Part shown: positions 49,279-58,769 of the stretch, piece after piece
How the letters are laid out: every line of letters begins with the position of its first letter
Numbering within the stretch: the first letter of the stretch is position 1
Origin: Volvox africanus
Taxonomy: Eukaryota; Chlorophyta; Chlorophyceae; Chlamydomonadales; Volvocaceae
DNA length: 64,000 nt
Assembly: GCA_030268105.1 (NCBI GenBank)
Contig: BSDZ01000091.1
Location: forward strand, 186,001-250,000
Direction: 5' to 3'
Position numbers and translations under genes: made by a program
The notes under the pieces: model-generated
What the model saw: only the letters and a program-made list of their open reading frames with translations
What the model was told of the DNA's origin: nothing
The model's database searches: none

Positions 49279-49496
49279 CTGCACCGCTTTTCGCAGCTTA
49301 TCCACTCGTTGCAGAGCTGTCCGTTAGGCCCCCTTCCCCACCGTTAGCGCCAGAAGTGCCGCCTCGAAGGGGTGAAGCCTTTCCGGCTGGGGAAAGCCCG
49401 AAAGGTAGCGACCCAACGGCACGGACAGCTCCTTCATCAACACATCCAAGCGCCGGGCGGCGCGGCTGCGAGTCTTCTCCGCCTCATTATTGATGC
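49279..49496 (-). pseudogene. NOG1-like GTPase exon with in-frame TAA
   Basis: The exon is bounded by a pyrimidine-rich stretch ending CCAG (acceptor at 49,497-49,498) and a CAG/GTTAGC donor at 49,279/49,278. It translates to about 57 residues including LDVLMKELSVPLGRYLSGFP and ERLHPFEAALLALTVG. It then meets TAA (49,324-49,326) and continues in the same frame as RTALQRVDKLRKAVQ up to the donor. The FPxxxxLHPF core and the following helical VDxLRK segment resemble the N-terminal helical domain of NOG1/Obg-class ribosome-assembly GTPases, in particular plastid-type members (from memory of the family; no search run). The downstream G domain is not recognisable, apart from a possible decayed P-loop near 48.86 kb. 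The nonsense codon and missing G domain favour a pseudogene. Confidence 0.5.
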
Positions 49497-49679
49497 CTGG
49501 CGATTCCCGGGGCGCCCGGGAAGGGGGGTAGAACGGGGGAAGTGAGGGCACACGGGGAAGAAAAGGAGGGCGAGAGGAAGGCAAAGAAAACGTTAAGTAG
49601 GGAGGAATGGAAGTGCAAACAACGAAGTTGAGGAGGGTGTCTGCGAGCCTTAACCTTAGCGCGGCATCTCAGTACCATG

Positions 49680-50604
49680 AAATTTTACCTTAAACGTAAG
49701 GCACGAAAACCCAAAGATGCGATGGCTAAGTGGTGCAGTGTGCCCTGTATACGTCCTCCCTGCCAGACAGCGACATGCCAGTCATACCTGCGGAGGGCGT
49801 CACCCGGCTGGCTCGCTTCCTTGCGCTCTGCAAGTGCTCCTGGGAACATATCATTTTCATGGGGGACACCCTGCAGCTGGCCTGAGGACGCGGGTCACAG
49901 AAACGCCGTCGGAGGGTCAACAAACAATAGCGAGGAGGAATCGAAGTCTCTCGCACCCAAAATGTTTTCACCGCCTTTCGCCAAAAAGAGCTGTCCGTGA
50001 TTTGAGCCAAGCACGAGGTAAGAAAGCGTACGAGGATAAGGAATATCGAACACGAACGTGCGCCATTTGGAGGATGCAGGGGAAGATGGGGATTCGAGTT
50101 CTCACTCGAAAGCGCCAGAGAACCGAAGGGGTGACGGGCGTGGGCATGGGCTCAATACCCGACCGAAGTCGCCATGCCGGGCCCCTTCGTCTCCGGGCTT
50201 CCGTTGCACTCGCAATGCCCCCATGCACCGTCCGTCCGCGTCAGCGCCTTCATGGCCATTCCGCCAAGAAGCCAGGGACAGACAGCGCGACGTACCGTAT
50301 CACAGCAGGAGGTAGGGGGCCCTGGGAAGATTAGGCGCCGGACGTGTAGTCGGTAGATCCCACATCAGGTTAAATAACTGGCCTTCTCGCAACACTTTCA
50401 GTATCTAACTTGAACGTTTCTTAATCTATTCTCTTTTGCGTGGATGCCTTGGGCAATGGAAGGTGGGCCTTCGTAAAACAATAGCGAAAGCGTACGTGGC
50501 GCTAGCATGCTTACAGCAGGATGAATTCCCATCCAGAGCAACTCGCAGCCACAATAGCCCACACAGGCGCGCACCCAAACACACATGCACACGCACGCAC
50601 GCAC
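49680..50604. other. No recognisable gene; dinucleotide-rich intron-like end
   Basis: Frames of up to 205 codons on + (49,717-50,334) overlap equally open frames on -, with no motifs. The right end (50,575-50,604) is a CA/CACG microsatellite, which on the - strand lies immediately after the GTGCGT donor of the neighbouring exon. Confidence 0.4.
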
Positions 50605-50848
50605 CTACAAACCGGCGCTGCTGCTCCTCTGCGTCCTCTTCTTCCATTGCCAATGTATCACTATCAATCGCCGACCAACCGGTGCTCCTGAGTAATCCAG
50701 CAAGCTGCGAAAATCTTTTGAAACGAGGTTGCACGGCCGCGGTAATGGTGGCAGACCGAGGTGGCCGTGCGGGACTTGCATAAGCTGCAGGGCGAGCCGC
50801 CGCCAGGGCATCATGCGCGGCTGCGGCGGCGCTCTCTAGAGCCGTCAT
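50605..50848 (-). CDS. Candidate first coding exon, unknown protein
   Basis: From an ATG at 50,848 the - strand reads about 81 residues: an Ala-rich start (ALESAAAAAHDALAAARPAA), a basic middle (RFKRFSQLAGLLRSTGWSA) and an acidic run (MEEEDAEEQQRRF). It then meets GTGCGTGCGTG, a good splice-donor match, at 50,604. Upstream in frame the sequence stays open to about 50,910, where CTACAG could be an acceptor, so this may instead be an internal exon. No next exon could be identified confidently in the 50.4-49.7 kb interval. The family is not recognised; the Ala-rich N-terminus would suit an organelle transit peptide, but that is inference. Confidence 0.35.
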
Positions 50849-50929
50849 CCGGCGGTGGCCGGCACGGACGCGGAGAGCCAGCACTGAGGTTTGCGCCACA
50901 GTAGAAGCTGCTGTAGAGCTACCGGCTGT

Positions 50930-52090
50930 ATTTCATGACGTGCCACTAAACTCATTGATCGAGGTAAATGTTAGGGCGTCGCTAGAACTGCCTGAAGCGG
51001 CAGCAGCCGACCAGGTGCAACGGTCTAAATGAACTAGTGAAGGACACAGGAAGGCCCTTTCATACACGTTGCGGCTGGCGTAGAGATGGAGCCGTATACT
51101 CCCGGGATGACACAAGGGTATCAGTGTTTTAACAACATCCAGAGTGTTCATATATATTTTCGACGTAAAGTGGCTTGGCGTTTCTGGTAATGTAGTCCTT
51201 ACAGCTGTCAAGCAGCAGTGACCTGCCAGTGCTTGCAGATCAACTGGTCACCACGTTATAAAATCGTTCGGATTTGCTCGTCCACGATTTTGTGTGATAA
51301 GGAATGGTGCAGCAAAGCAAGTCCTGGCAACAACCGAACGCGAAGGCTCGTCTCACGACACCCTGTGAGACGCTTTTGAAAACAAAAGTTCAGGGTGTGA
51401 CTATCAATTGTGGTTCATGTCGAAGCGAGAGTCAAAAAAAAGCGCCTTAGCTAGGGTTCCTGTGAACCAGGGGTCACCCTGCCCCTGCTGTGAACCATGG
51501 GCCTATTCTAGTACTTTTCAGTCAGGGGCTTGGGTAGCTGTGCCGCGGCAGAAATTGCAGTAAGAATAGCGATGGGCGCGGTGCTGGAAACCAAAGTTAA
51601 GCAAACGTAGAGACATACTGGTTAGATGATTACATCTATAATAAATACCTTATAACTTGAAAGCCTGTAATGCAGTGTTGGATGGCTGGGCAGATTTTAC
51701 TGAAACGTCGTGGAGGGCGTGGAGGCATGATCATAGCGTTATAGCCGTTGGAGCTGCCGTACAATCCCATATTGGCGCGAATTACGATCGAAAAGATATG
51801 TTTCCCCACTGAATGTCCCTGGTGATGTTATCCTTTGTGTACCATAAGCCATCCTAAGCTTTGTGTTCTTACAACAATATATATTTCCTAAGTGTGATTG
51901 TACCTGACTCTTTGCGAAGCTGTCCGCATACAGTCATCCCTTGGCAACCGCTCTGCCTTGCAACTATTATTGAGGTCCTAGGTGTTAGCACGGCTTGGCG
52001 AGGAAGAAACTCGCTGATCTGACTGGCATTAGTTTTGTGAACCTCGGGACGACAAAGAGTTAAGATGTTTTGCCTAGGACAGTGACACCG
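50930..52090. other. 1.1 kb without a recognisable gene
   Basis: Read in both directions. Apart from a 92-codon - strand frame (50,933-51,211) with no motifs, frames are short. A small inverted motif around GGTTCCTGTGAACC lies at about 51,456. No RNA gene or transposon end is recognised. Confidence 0.4.
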
Positions 52091-52096
52091 ACTTAA

Positions 52097-52459
52097 TTAA
52101 ACATGTTCTACTCGCACGACCTCCTTGGCGGGAAGTCTCCTCTGGGTGCTATCTGGTAAGAAGTGCCTGACAGAGTATTTACCGTTCGCGCAAGATAGAC
52201 TGCGCCAATCGCTCACAGAGACGCCGGCGAGCTCCGCGGCTTTGCTCAAAAAGCCATAAAACTTATTTAGGCTTACATATGGAACTGGGACGCAGGCACA
52301 TGCAGGACGATGGCTCATGGCAAGAAGCTCAGCAAACTTTAAAGGCTTGGCATAAATGTCTCCGATGTTTGGTGAGTTGCCCCAGTATACATGACATATT
52401 TCTTGTTGACTTAGGATGCCTTCATAATGAAGAATGTGCGAATTGATCTGGTAAGACAT
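52097..52459 (-). CDS. Unassigned coding-like ORF, 120 codons
   Basis: The frame starts at an ATG (52,459) and ends in TAA near an A/T-rich flank. The product has a balanced, protein-like composition (ILHYEGILSQQEICHVYWGN, later LNKFYGFLSKAAELAGVSVS and RHFLPDSTQRRLPAKEVVRV) rather than the Arg/Ser/Pro bias of shadow frames. The frame is open 42 nt further upstream to 52,501 without another ATG, so the ATG could also be internal to an exon. It may be the 3' exon of a gene including the - strand segment at 52,706-52,945. No domain is recognised. Confidence 0.38.
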   Translation of the reverse strand: MSYQINSHILHYEGILSQQEICHVYWGNSPNIGDIYAKPLKFAELLAMSHRPACACVPVPYVSLNKFYGFLSKAAELAGVSVSDWRSLSCANGKYSVRHFLPDSTQRRLPAKEVVRVEHV

Positions 52460-52705
52460 GGACCATGGTACACAAGGAGCACAGACCCCGTGGGTCAGCA
52501 CAACTGGGTCTTTGGTTCTCCTATACGCAGTATAGAGCGAGTAGGCGGGACTACGCTTCGTAATGGATTAGAACTTACTACCGTTCCTTGCTGACCGTTT
52601 GCTGCCGGGTCGTTGTTTGCTGCCCGCCGCAAGCACATCATGCAACCAGATGTGCCTCATTCCCTGCGGCTCCAGGGCATGTTGATTGGTTAGACCATGC
52701 TTGGT

Positions 52706-52945
52706 TTATCGCAACGGGCAAGGTTTGCCTAAGATGTGTTGAAGCCTTTCTAAGGTTTCTTGCGGGCTTGCCATAATGCAGGAGGCGTGGTTGTCGTATT
52801 CAACCGACAACAGCTGTACTTGTTGGGTAGGTAAAGGGAAGGTCGTACATGTAGATGTGGGGAGGCTACGGGACTGGCCCATATTGGGCTCGGTAAGATG
52901 TACCTTGTCATACCGTATTACCGCCGTCCTGCCGACCTGCAACAT
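52706..52945 (-). CDS. Candidate exon upstream of the 52.1-kb ORF
   Basis: This - strand segment follows GCATGTTGCAG (acceptor-like, at about 52,940) and reads 75-80 residues with protein-like composition, including AVIRYDKVHLTEPNMGQS and VQLLSVEYDNHASCIMASPQ, ending LERLQHILGKPCPLR and a stop. A donor that joins it to the next ORF in phase is not obvious (CCC/GTTGCG at about 52,711 is the best candidate). I cannot assign a family. The link to 52,097-52,459 rests on strand, proximity and similar composition only. Confidence 0.3.
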   Translation of the reverse strand: MLQVGRTAVIRYDKVHLTEPNMGQSRSLPTSTCTTFPLPTQQVQLLSVEYDNHASCIMASPQETLERLQHILGKPCPLR

Positions 52946-52979
52946 GCGATCCGCTCAGGGGGAGCGTCTTACGTCGTGA

Positions 52980-53610
52980 CAACCTAGAACTAAATCTTCA
53001 AGGGGGACCTGTGGCGATTTGTTTGTAATGACGGACAGACGAGGCAACTGACACGTTCCATTTATTGAGGCAGGAAGAGTTGCCTGCCTGCCGTGCGTAT
53101 ATTGCCCCAGTTCTTTTCCGCTGGGAGTCTTCTTCTTCTTATTATTATTATTATGGTTACTCCGCCCTTGCGGGCTGGCGTGTATTATGGGGATCTCCGG
53201 GATTTTTTAACCGAGTGGGCACGCGTACCTCAGCGTCTTCATCTGAGGCCGCTAGAGATCACCTGTTTTTTGGTTACGCAGAGTTTCCTTGCTCTCTACG
53301 GCCCCTATCCATGTGCCAGCCCCTTCGGATCTACTGGCATTTAGGTGGGTGTCAAACCACCCCGCACCATCAGCCCAGTCACGGGCCTCAGATGCGCACT
53401 TCACGGGCTATGCAGCTGGGAGTCTTATAACTGTGATTGCCGTACCATTCGGTATCTCTTCTTAGGAGAGGATCTGCAGGATGCTTGGGCAGTGGCCGTG
53501 AGGCTGCATGTAGACGCGTAGGTACGGGGGAATCAGACAGTGGGCAGATGGAGGACGATGTGTATGCATTGTGATTTGTCGTCCTTGACACGCAGGCATT
53601 TGGCCCGCCT
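52980..53610. other. No recognisable gene; CTT/TTA microsatellite
   Basis: A CTTCTTCTTCTTATTATTAT microsatellite lies at about 53,129-53,153. It is followed by a GCCC-TTGC-GGGC hairpin at about 53,164-53,175. Overlapping + strand frames downstream carry no motif. Confidence 0.4.
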
Positions 53611-53613
53611 GGC

Positions 53614-53973
53614 ATGGCTGTATATGGCCCTTACCACAACGGCGCCGGCAACGGCAGTGTGTTCATTGGTTCCGCAGGGTGGAAGCCATTACTTTGGTGG
53701 AAGATACGGCCCAGATCTGATGATGGTGTCATTTTACGTTCTGGGTCAGATCAAAGATCTGGACGATTTGTGCTACTTGAGCCGCTGGAGCGTCAGGGAG
53801 GGCGGGCTGACCCACATGAGCATGTTGAGGAAACCGAAGGGGACGTCGCCCGCGCGGTGGGGCGGCGACACGATGGCCGCAGTAGCGGGCGCGTAAGGAA
53901 TCTGCGAGAGGATGATGAGGAGAATTTGTTGATGTTGGTGCGGTGTACGTGCGTGTGTAGCCATCACTATTAA
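53614..53973 (+). CDS. Unassigned ORF, 119 codons
   Basis: A true ATG frame. The first half is aromatic and Gly-rich (MAVYGPYHNGAGNGSVFIGS, then WKPLLWWKIRPRSDDGV). The second half is charged (LLEPLERQGGRADPHEHVEE, later LREDDEENLLM). The antisense frame over 53,729-54,007 is also open, so coding strand is uncertain. No domain is recognised and no neighbour gives context. Confidence 0.25.
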   Translation: MAVYGPYHNGAGNGSVFIGSAGWKPLLWWKIRPRSDDGVILRSGSDQRSGRFVLLEPLERQGGRADPHEHVEETEGDVARAVGRRHDGRSSGRVRNLREDDEENLLMLVRCTCVCSHHY

Positions 53974-55580
53974 GATGAAACTCTCTACTCGGACACGCGT
54001 GCCTCACTCATACGCTGAGAGGATTTGAGTCACCGCTACCGTGGACTAGGGGCAAGGAGGAAGGGCAGGGAAGCCGCGGCAAATAGCCAATGTAGAGCAA
54101 TAAGACCTAAAGCACGCATAGGCCTATGGCACACGACACCGACTGATCCACAACACTGACCGAGCCACATATCAAGAATACGGGCAAGGGAAATATTTGA
54201 GGGCGGACATGGAAGCACGGCATGACAAATCCTCTTAGGCAAGCGGCTAACATCCACGACTTAACTAAACTGCTCATCATATCAAGCTGCCCCCCTCCAC
54301 TTCAACGTTGTGATTTCCATCGTACCTGTTCGAGCGCGTGTATGCGGGGCAGGGAATATTTCTTCTGTTGGGGTAGGAAAGCAATTTACAGGCAGCGAAC
54401 GGGCTGGGGAAATGGGAACAAGTATTGGTTGAGGTTGATTGCGTTCAAGAAAGTGGGAGAGGATCTGGGTCCATCTGGACTAATCTGGGTCAAAATGGTT
54501 CTGGATTAATCTAGATCAACGTGGATCTCACTTTAACGTGGATCTTGATTGATCTGGGTTGTGAACCCCTCATTTTGGGCTATGTATGGAACGACTGAGA
54601 GATGGCTTCCATGCGGCAGGGTCGTTTGCAGGTAGAGGCAAAAGAGCGTCTCCTACTGGCCTTGCCTGGCCGCTGTCTCGACATATCGCGCTGCTGTGGT
54701 ACACACCACTGCAGGTTAGGTTGCACTTTCCACTCCATCATCGGACTTTCCCTTGGAGCCAACCGGACAAGTATATCGCAGGTGGGGAACGGAACGGCTC
54801 GCTCGTTTCTATTCCGTTTTGCATGTCGCTGCCTATGTGTTGACATGCTAAGGCCGTAAACACATATGCATATTGCACAGTTTTACGTGTGCTACGGTTT
54901 TGCGTGTTTGTGTGTTTTATGTTTACATGTGACTTGAGAGGATAACTTATCTGGCCCCCTCCTCGTCCTCCACTTTCTTCCCTCCAAATAAAAAATCAGC
55001 CGATTAACAAACCACCGGAAACAACCGAAAAATACAAACCCTCCTTCCGTTGTACCCCAAAGCCTTCCACCTTGTCCTCGTCCCCGTCTCTATCCCCGCC
55101 CCTGTCCGTGAGCGCCGCTAGGTTAGGGCACTGCTGATAGCGTTGTCCTTCCACCAGGCGCTGCAGGCTTTGAGCTTAGCCAGTGTCATCAAGTGGGGCG
55201 GATTCTCCATCTACAAGACAGCTGCTATGGTGATAACCTACAGCGTCACCTGCCCCCTTTGGTGTGGCCATAGGTAGGGCGGGGACGTTGCGGCTGAATA
55301 CGTACATGTACGCAAGGATGCTGTCTGGAGATGGCAGGTGTGACTTATAGGACTGTTGGCGAGGAGGACAGGGCATCCTGCTTAGGCTCCTGGAACTCCG
55401 TCCTCCGTTCCACCACCTTCAAATTACCTACACTATCTATTCGCTGTGAATCATGCTGATGAGGATAAGCGTTGCCGCTTCTGTATGTCATTTTCTGGTG
55501 TTTGTTGTTCATGTCGCTGCGACTGCTGATCCGGAAGTCACTGCGGTGACCGCACTACTGAAATATCGAAAAGGTGCAGC
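53974..55580. other. 1.6 kb without a recognisable gene
   Basis: Short ATG frames (54,222-54,509 +, 54,586-54,843 +) lack motifs and are overlapped by frames on the other strand. A local ATCTGGGT repeat cluster is listed separately. From 54,860 to 55,020 the sequence is rich in TTTTACGTGTG-like and A-rich runs without visible function. Confidence 0.4.
54461..54561. repeat. GATCTGGGT/TGGATCT short repeat cluster
   Basis: Within 100 bp the words GGATCTGGGT, AATCTGGGT, TGGATTAATCTAGATC, GTGGATCTC, GTGGATCTTG and GATCTGGGTT occur. This makes a degenerate array with both orientations of the GATC core. It may be the remains of a minisatellite. Confidence 0.45.
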
Positions 55581-55582
55581 AC

Positions 55583-56376
55583 CTAGTAAAAGAACCCACA
55601 ATAAGTGAAAACCCTGCCGGCTCCTATAAAGCATCGCCATCTTCTTTGTCGTGTCAGTTCACTGTCGTAATTCATACGCTCTTTGATTGTACGCACAAAC
55701 CACTGGCAGGAATCGCCATGATAGCGTCGTACGACCCGGACAGCACCCGTGGGCGTGCTGCGCAGGGTTGCCTCAACGGCGGCTCTGGCGGCATGCTGCT
55801 GTACATCTCGCTCGTACAGTTGGCATAAGAAGACATGGGGAAGTATCTGATAGGGCCACCGCCAGCTTCGGACGCAAACAGTGACATTGGCGCCGATGCT
55901 GATGCCAATGCCACAGCGAGCCATGGGTCGGGGGGACGGTGCGGTCACAACCACGGCGACGGCGGCAGTGGCCGTGGCTATTCGGGTCATCACCATTCAA
56001 AGGAACAAACCTTACGCCGCCAGCGGTAGTGGCGCGCAGTTGGGCCCCTTCCGAGCGCAACTGCTGCTGCGCATCGTTCGGTGTGAAGTCGCTCAGGAAG
56101 TGAATGAAGGTCGGTGGGCAGCTCCTCGGCGAAATGCATCTCGCTGTCTTCCATCTCGAGCATCTCGCTCAACGGATCCAGCGTGTGCGCCGCCGCGGTC
56201 CCGCCAGCGGTGTTTGCGGCGGCGGGAGCGCCAGTCTCAGGGGGGGGGCTCCGCGCCAGCAAGGAGGCTGCGCCGGCCGTGCTGCTCGACCTGGGGCGGC
56301 GACCACCGTCGGCTGTGGTGGCTGCTGCCGCGGTGGCTCCTGCCGCCGCCGCCGCCGTCGGAGCTGCAGCAGCCAT
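55583..56376 (-). CDS. Candidate - strand gene, divergent partner of the 56.5-kb gene
   Basis: From an ATG at 56,376 the frame runs 128 codons to 55,990: an Ala/Thr-rich start, then an acidic segment LDPLSEMLEMEDSEMHFAEE. Two further - strand stretches also look protein-like but sit in other frames: one at about 56,105-56,025 (FLSDFTPNDAQQQLRSEGAQ) and one at about 55,870-55,600 (ILPHVFLCQLYERDVQQHAA, then GDSCQWFVRTIKERMNYDSE). This suggests either short introns or small frame-disrupting indels, and I could not place splice sites that connect all three. If real, it is transcribed away from the + strand gene starting at 56,471, leaving about 94 bp between start codons as a shared promoter. 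Family unknown. Confidence 0.3.
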
Positions 56377-56470
56377 ATCGCCTGTAGTAGGCGTGCTTTC
56401 TTTGGGGCCACCTCGCGCCGTCCACTTAACATGGCACCTTTCCGTGAAACTGCGACAGGTGAAGAGGTGG

Positions 56471-57082
56471 ATGCGAATGCCGGATGCCACCGCCAGCGCT
56501 GCCCGGTTGTCGACCGGCCGAGACGCATCGGCCGCAGCAACGCCCACTGATATGTTCGGTCGCAAGCGGCGGCTGTATTCTGATGAAGACAACGATAGCG
56601 CCAGTGAGGCAAACAGTTCGCTGCTGGCGATAACCGATCAGCAGCGGGAGCAACTGACGGCGCCGGATGGAGCTGAGGACGCGAGCAATAACAATAACGT
56701 CGAAAACCATTACAGCGCTGCATGCGCGCAAGACGACGCTAATGTGACTGGCGAAGCTGGGCAGCGGAAGCGGCAACAGAGGGAGCCGGAGAGACCACGT
56801 CGGCGTCGTCGTGCAGGCGGTCGTGTCACCCTGGACAACCTGGGGGAGGCCCTGGTGAGCCGCACGGAAGCGCATCGAAACGGAGCTCAGCTCCGTACGC
56901 TTGTTGCTGTACCTGCGGACTTTGACTGCCTTAGGTTTTGGGTTGGGTTTTAGGATTTCGGGCAGCTTCTCGCCTCCATATCTTCGCGCAGGGATGAAGG
57001 GCAGCTTAAGTGCCGAATCACCGTGAAACAAGGACATGGCCAGAATGGATATACCCTCAACGATACGGATGTCGGAATATAA
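56471..57082 (+). CDS. Two-exon gene, small basic/acidic (probably nuclear) protein
   Basis: Exon 1 (56,471-56,854) begins at an ATG and encodes 128 residues. Residues 28-34 read MFGRKRR, then an acidic stretch (LYSDEDNDSASE), a low-complexity Asn run near 73-76, and a strongly basic block at about 99-118 (RKRQQREPERPRRRRRAGGR) that looks like a bipartite nuclear-localisation or nucleic-acid-binding patch. Exon 1 ends at CTG/GTGAGC in phase 0. The intron is 99 bp (56,855-56,953) and ends in GGGTTTTAG. Exon 2 (56,954-57,082) continues DFGQLLASISSRRDEGQLKC and 22 more residues to TAA, for 170 aa in all. A second ATG at 56,477 and an in-frame ATG at residue 28 are alternative starts. No known family is recognised. 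The clean intron and the change from disordered to ordered sequence across it argue for a real gene. Confidence 0.5.
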
Positions 57083-57193
57083 AGGGCGAACAGTAACTTT
57101 GGAGTGAAGTGAAGTGACATACTGTAGCGGAACCCGGGGGTTAGGGGCACAGCGGCAGCACCGCGCGGCGGTGGCCTCTTGGCTGGATCCAGT

Positions 57194-57301
57194 CAGGGGC
57201 CGCTGACAGCGGGAAAATCCAGCAAGGCCACTTCTGGGAGCGATGAGAACAGCCTGGGCCGGGAGACCGAAGACGAGGTCATATGGCCAACGGGACCTAT
57301 C
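57194..57301 (+). CDS. Candidate further exon
   Basis: Between an acceptor-like GGATCCAG (about 57,186-57,193) and a GTGAGG donor-like site (about 57,302), the + strand reads QGPLTAGKSSKATSGSDENS and GRETEDEVIWPTGPIG, a plausible disordered protein segment. It might belong to a longer or alternatively spliced form of the 56,471 gene, or to a separate gene. No connection in phase could be proven. Confidence 0.25.
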
Positions 57302-57363
57302 GGTGAGGTGCCTTCTTCTACGGCAAGTTACCACGTTCAGTCAACGTGGCCGTTCACAATCGA

Positions 57364-57377
57364 TGTAATTCGTGTAA
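57364..57377 (+). terminator. Putative poly(A) signals (TGTAA twice)
   Basis: TGTAA occurs at 57,364-57,368 and 57,373-57,377, immediately before an A-rich run (AATAAAAAAAGAAATAAAA). TGTAA is the usual polyadenylation signal of volvocine and related green algae (established knowledge). Here it would end the + strand transcription unit starting near 56.47 kb. Confidence 0.4.
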
Positions 57378-57439
57378 TAAAAAAAGAAATAAAATATCGT
57401 TATTTATATGTACATGATATCTTCCAAAAGATGCTCTGA

Positions 57440-57670
57440 CAGACGATGGGGACGGATATTAATGTAAGCATGTAGGAGGGGGTTGGAATGGGGTAGGGCA
57501 GCTGTGTAACTAGCTGGACGCAGCAGCTTGTCCTCTTCAGACATTGTCGGAAATGAGCCAGATAGATCTTACAAATGGCTTTTTCGGGCCTCTTCGCCGA
57601 AGCGTTCTGTATGGTAATGCTCCCGTCCGTACTATGGACACACGTATGGCTTTCCTATCTGGCAAGCTTG
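57440..57670. other. Short gene-free interval
   Basis: No frame, repeat or RNA gene stands out between the poly(A)-like site and the MITE-like element. Confidence 0.4.
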
Positions 57671-57678
57671 CACATACA

Positions 57679-57834
57679 CACTATAACAAGAGATTCGTGC
57701 GTTAGGCTCGCGTTAGGCTGCGTTAGGTTGCGTATGTGTGCGTAAGGCTGCGTTTTGTGCGTTAGAGATTGCGTTAGCCTAACGCGAGCCTAACGCAAAG
57801 AAATAGAAAACTTGACAGAACGTCTGTTATAGTG
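57679..57834. mobile_element. MITE-like element, 156 bp
   Basis: Ten-base terminal inverted repeats CACTATAACA (57,679-57,688) and TGTTATAGTG (57,825-57,834) flank an interior. Inside is a perfect 22-bp inverted repeat (57,698-57,719 and 57,776-57,797) built from TGCGTTAGGCT words. The whole can fold into a hairpin. It has no coding capacity. I see no convincing target-site duplication. The CACTA start recalls CACTA/En-Spm termini, but ten bases are too few to assign a superfamily. Confidence 0.55.
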
Positions 57835-57945
57835 CGTCGTTTTCAAGTTTGTTTAAATGAAAACAATATTTATAATGAGTATAAAAGTTCCCTGCAATTT
57901 TTATTACGTTTCGTGGTGCTCGAAAATTGGGGGCTTGCGTATGTT

Positions 57946-58068
57946 CTAACGCGAGCCTAACGCAAACCTAACGCACGCGATCACAAACCTAACGCACGCG
58001 TTAACTTTACGCAAACAGCTTGCGTATATCTTGCGTACAGTGCGTTACCATACGCACGTAACGCACTG
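57946..58068. repeat. Cluster of TAACGCA/TGCGTTA repeats with a palindrome
   Basis: About 110 bp beyond the MITE-like element, the 19-base core of its right arm returns (CTAACGCGAGCCTAACGCA, 57,946-57,964). CCTAACGCACGCG words and a palindrome follow, CAGTGCGTTA / TAACGCACTG (58,038-58,047 and 58,059-58,068) with an 11-base loop. More TGCGTA/TTACGC words fill the gaps. The cluster may be a second, degraded or nested element of the same family. Confidence 0.6.
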
Positions 58069-58089
58069 TAACGCAGTTTACGCAAAGTT

Positions 58090-58760
58090 TATGTAGATAG
58101 CGCATAATAATGTTCGGAGCACGGGTTCGCCGGATTTATTTAGTTTGCTTACTTGCTCTTATTGTGCAGTAGCATTGGAGACTTTGTGCATAAAATATCT
58201 TCAAAGTTAATTTCAATTTAGGATAGCGCTATGAATGCTAGTCGTTGTACAAGGGATTGCTCTGGTGAACGCTTGTTAACATCGCTAAATCGCTACCATT
58301 ATATGGATTTAGAACCTGTACATGTGGCTTACTTTGTAACATAAAACTCTTAAGTGCCACACATGTCTCTTCATGGCTACCTTTCTAGTTATGGAAGGCT
58401 TTCTAATTATTGAGCAGCAAGCTGCCGGAGTTAGCAAGCGTGGGTAAGGATTGCGGAAAGTTGGCAACAGCAAACCTTACACAGTAGCCAGGCAACAATG
58501 TTGCCAGATGGAGACCCAAACAAAGTCACCAAGAGCCACAGTTACACATCGAGCAGGCCCCCCAAATTATATAGCCTTTTCCGGCAAGCACCATAGCAGC
58601 TTTGCGTAGGTGTGAAAATTGACCATGAAAATTGACCATGTGTGAGACGTACTCTATGACCCCAATGCTTCCCAAATCCAGACATATTGCAAGGCAGATT
58701 AGTCCAATCGCTGCACGGGAATGAATACTTCAACGGATTCACGCCACAATTTTCAGCACG
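58090..58760. other. No recognisable gene; 13-bp tandem duplication
   Basis: AT-rich sequence lacking a convincing frame. GAAAATTGACCAT is duplicated head-to-tail at 58,614-58,626 and 58,627-58,639. No promoter motif for the following gene could be identified. Confidence 0.4.
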
Positions 58761-58769
58761 GTTATTATT

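Noticed and set aside
53164..53175. Rho-independent-type terminator hairpin (GCCC TTGC GGGC)
   Set aside because: The stem is only 4 bp and lacks a following T-run, and such terminators are not expected in a eukaryotic nuclear region.
57690..58070. Interstitial telomere tract (GCGTTAGG words)
   Set aside because: The words occur in both orientations in an inverted-repeat arrangement with irregular spacing, not as a head-to-tail telomeric run.
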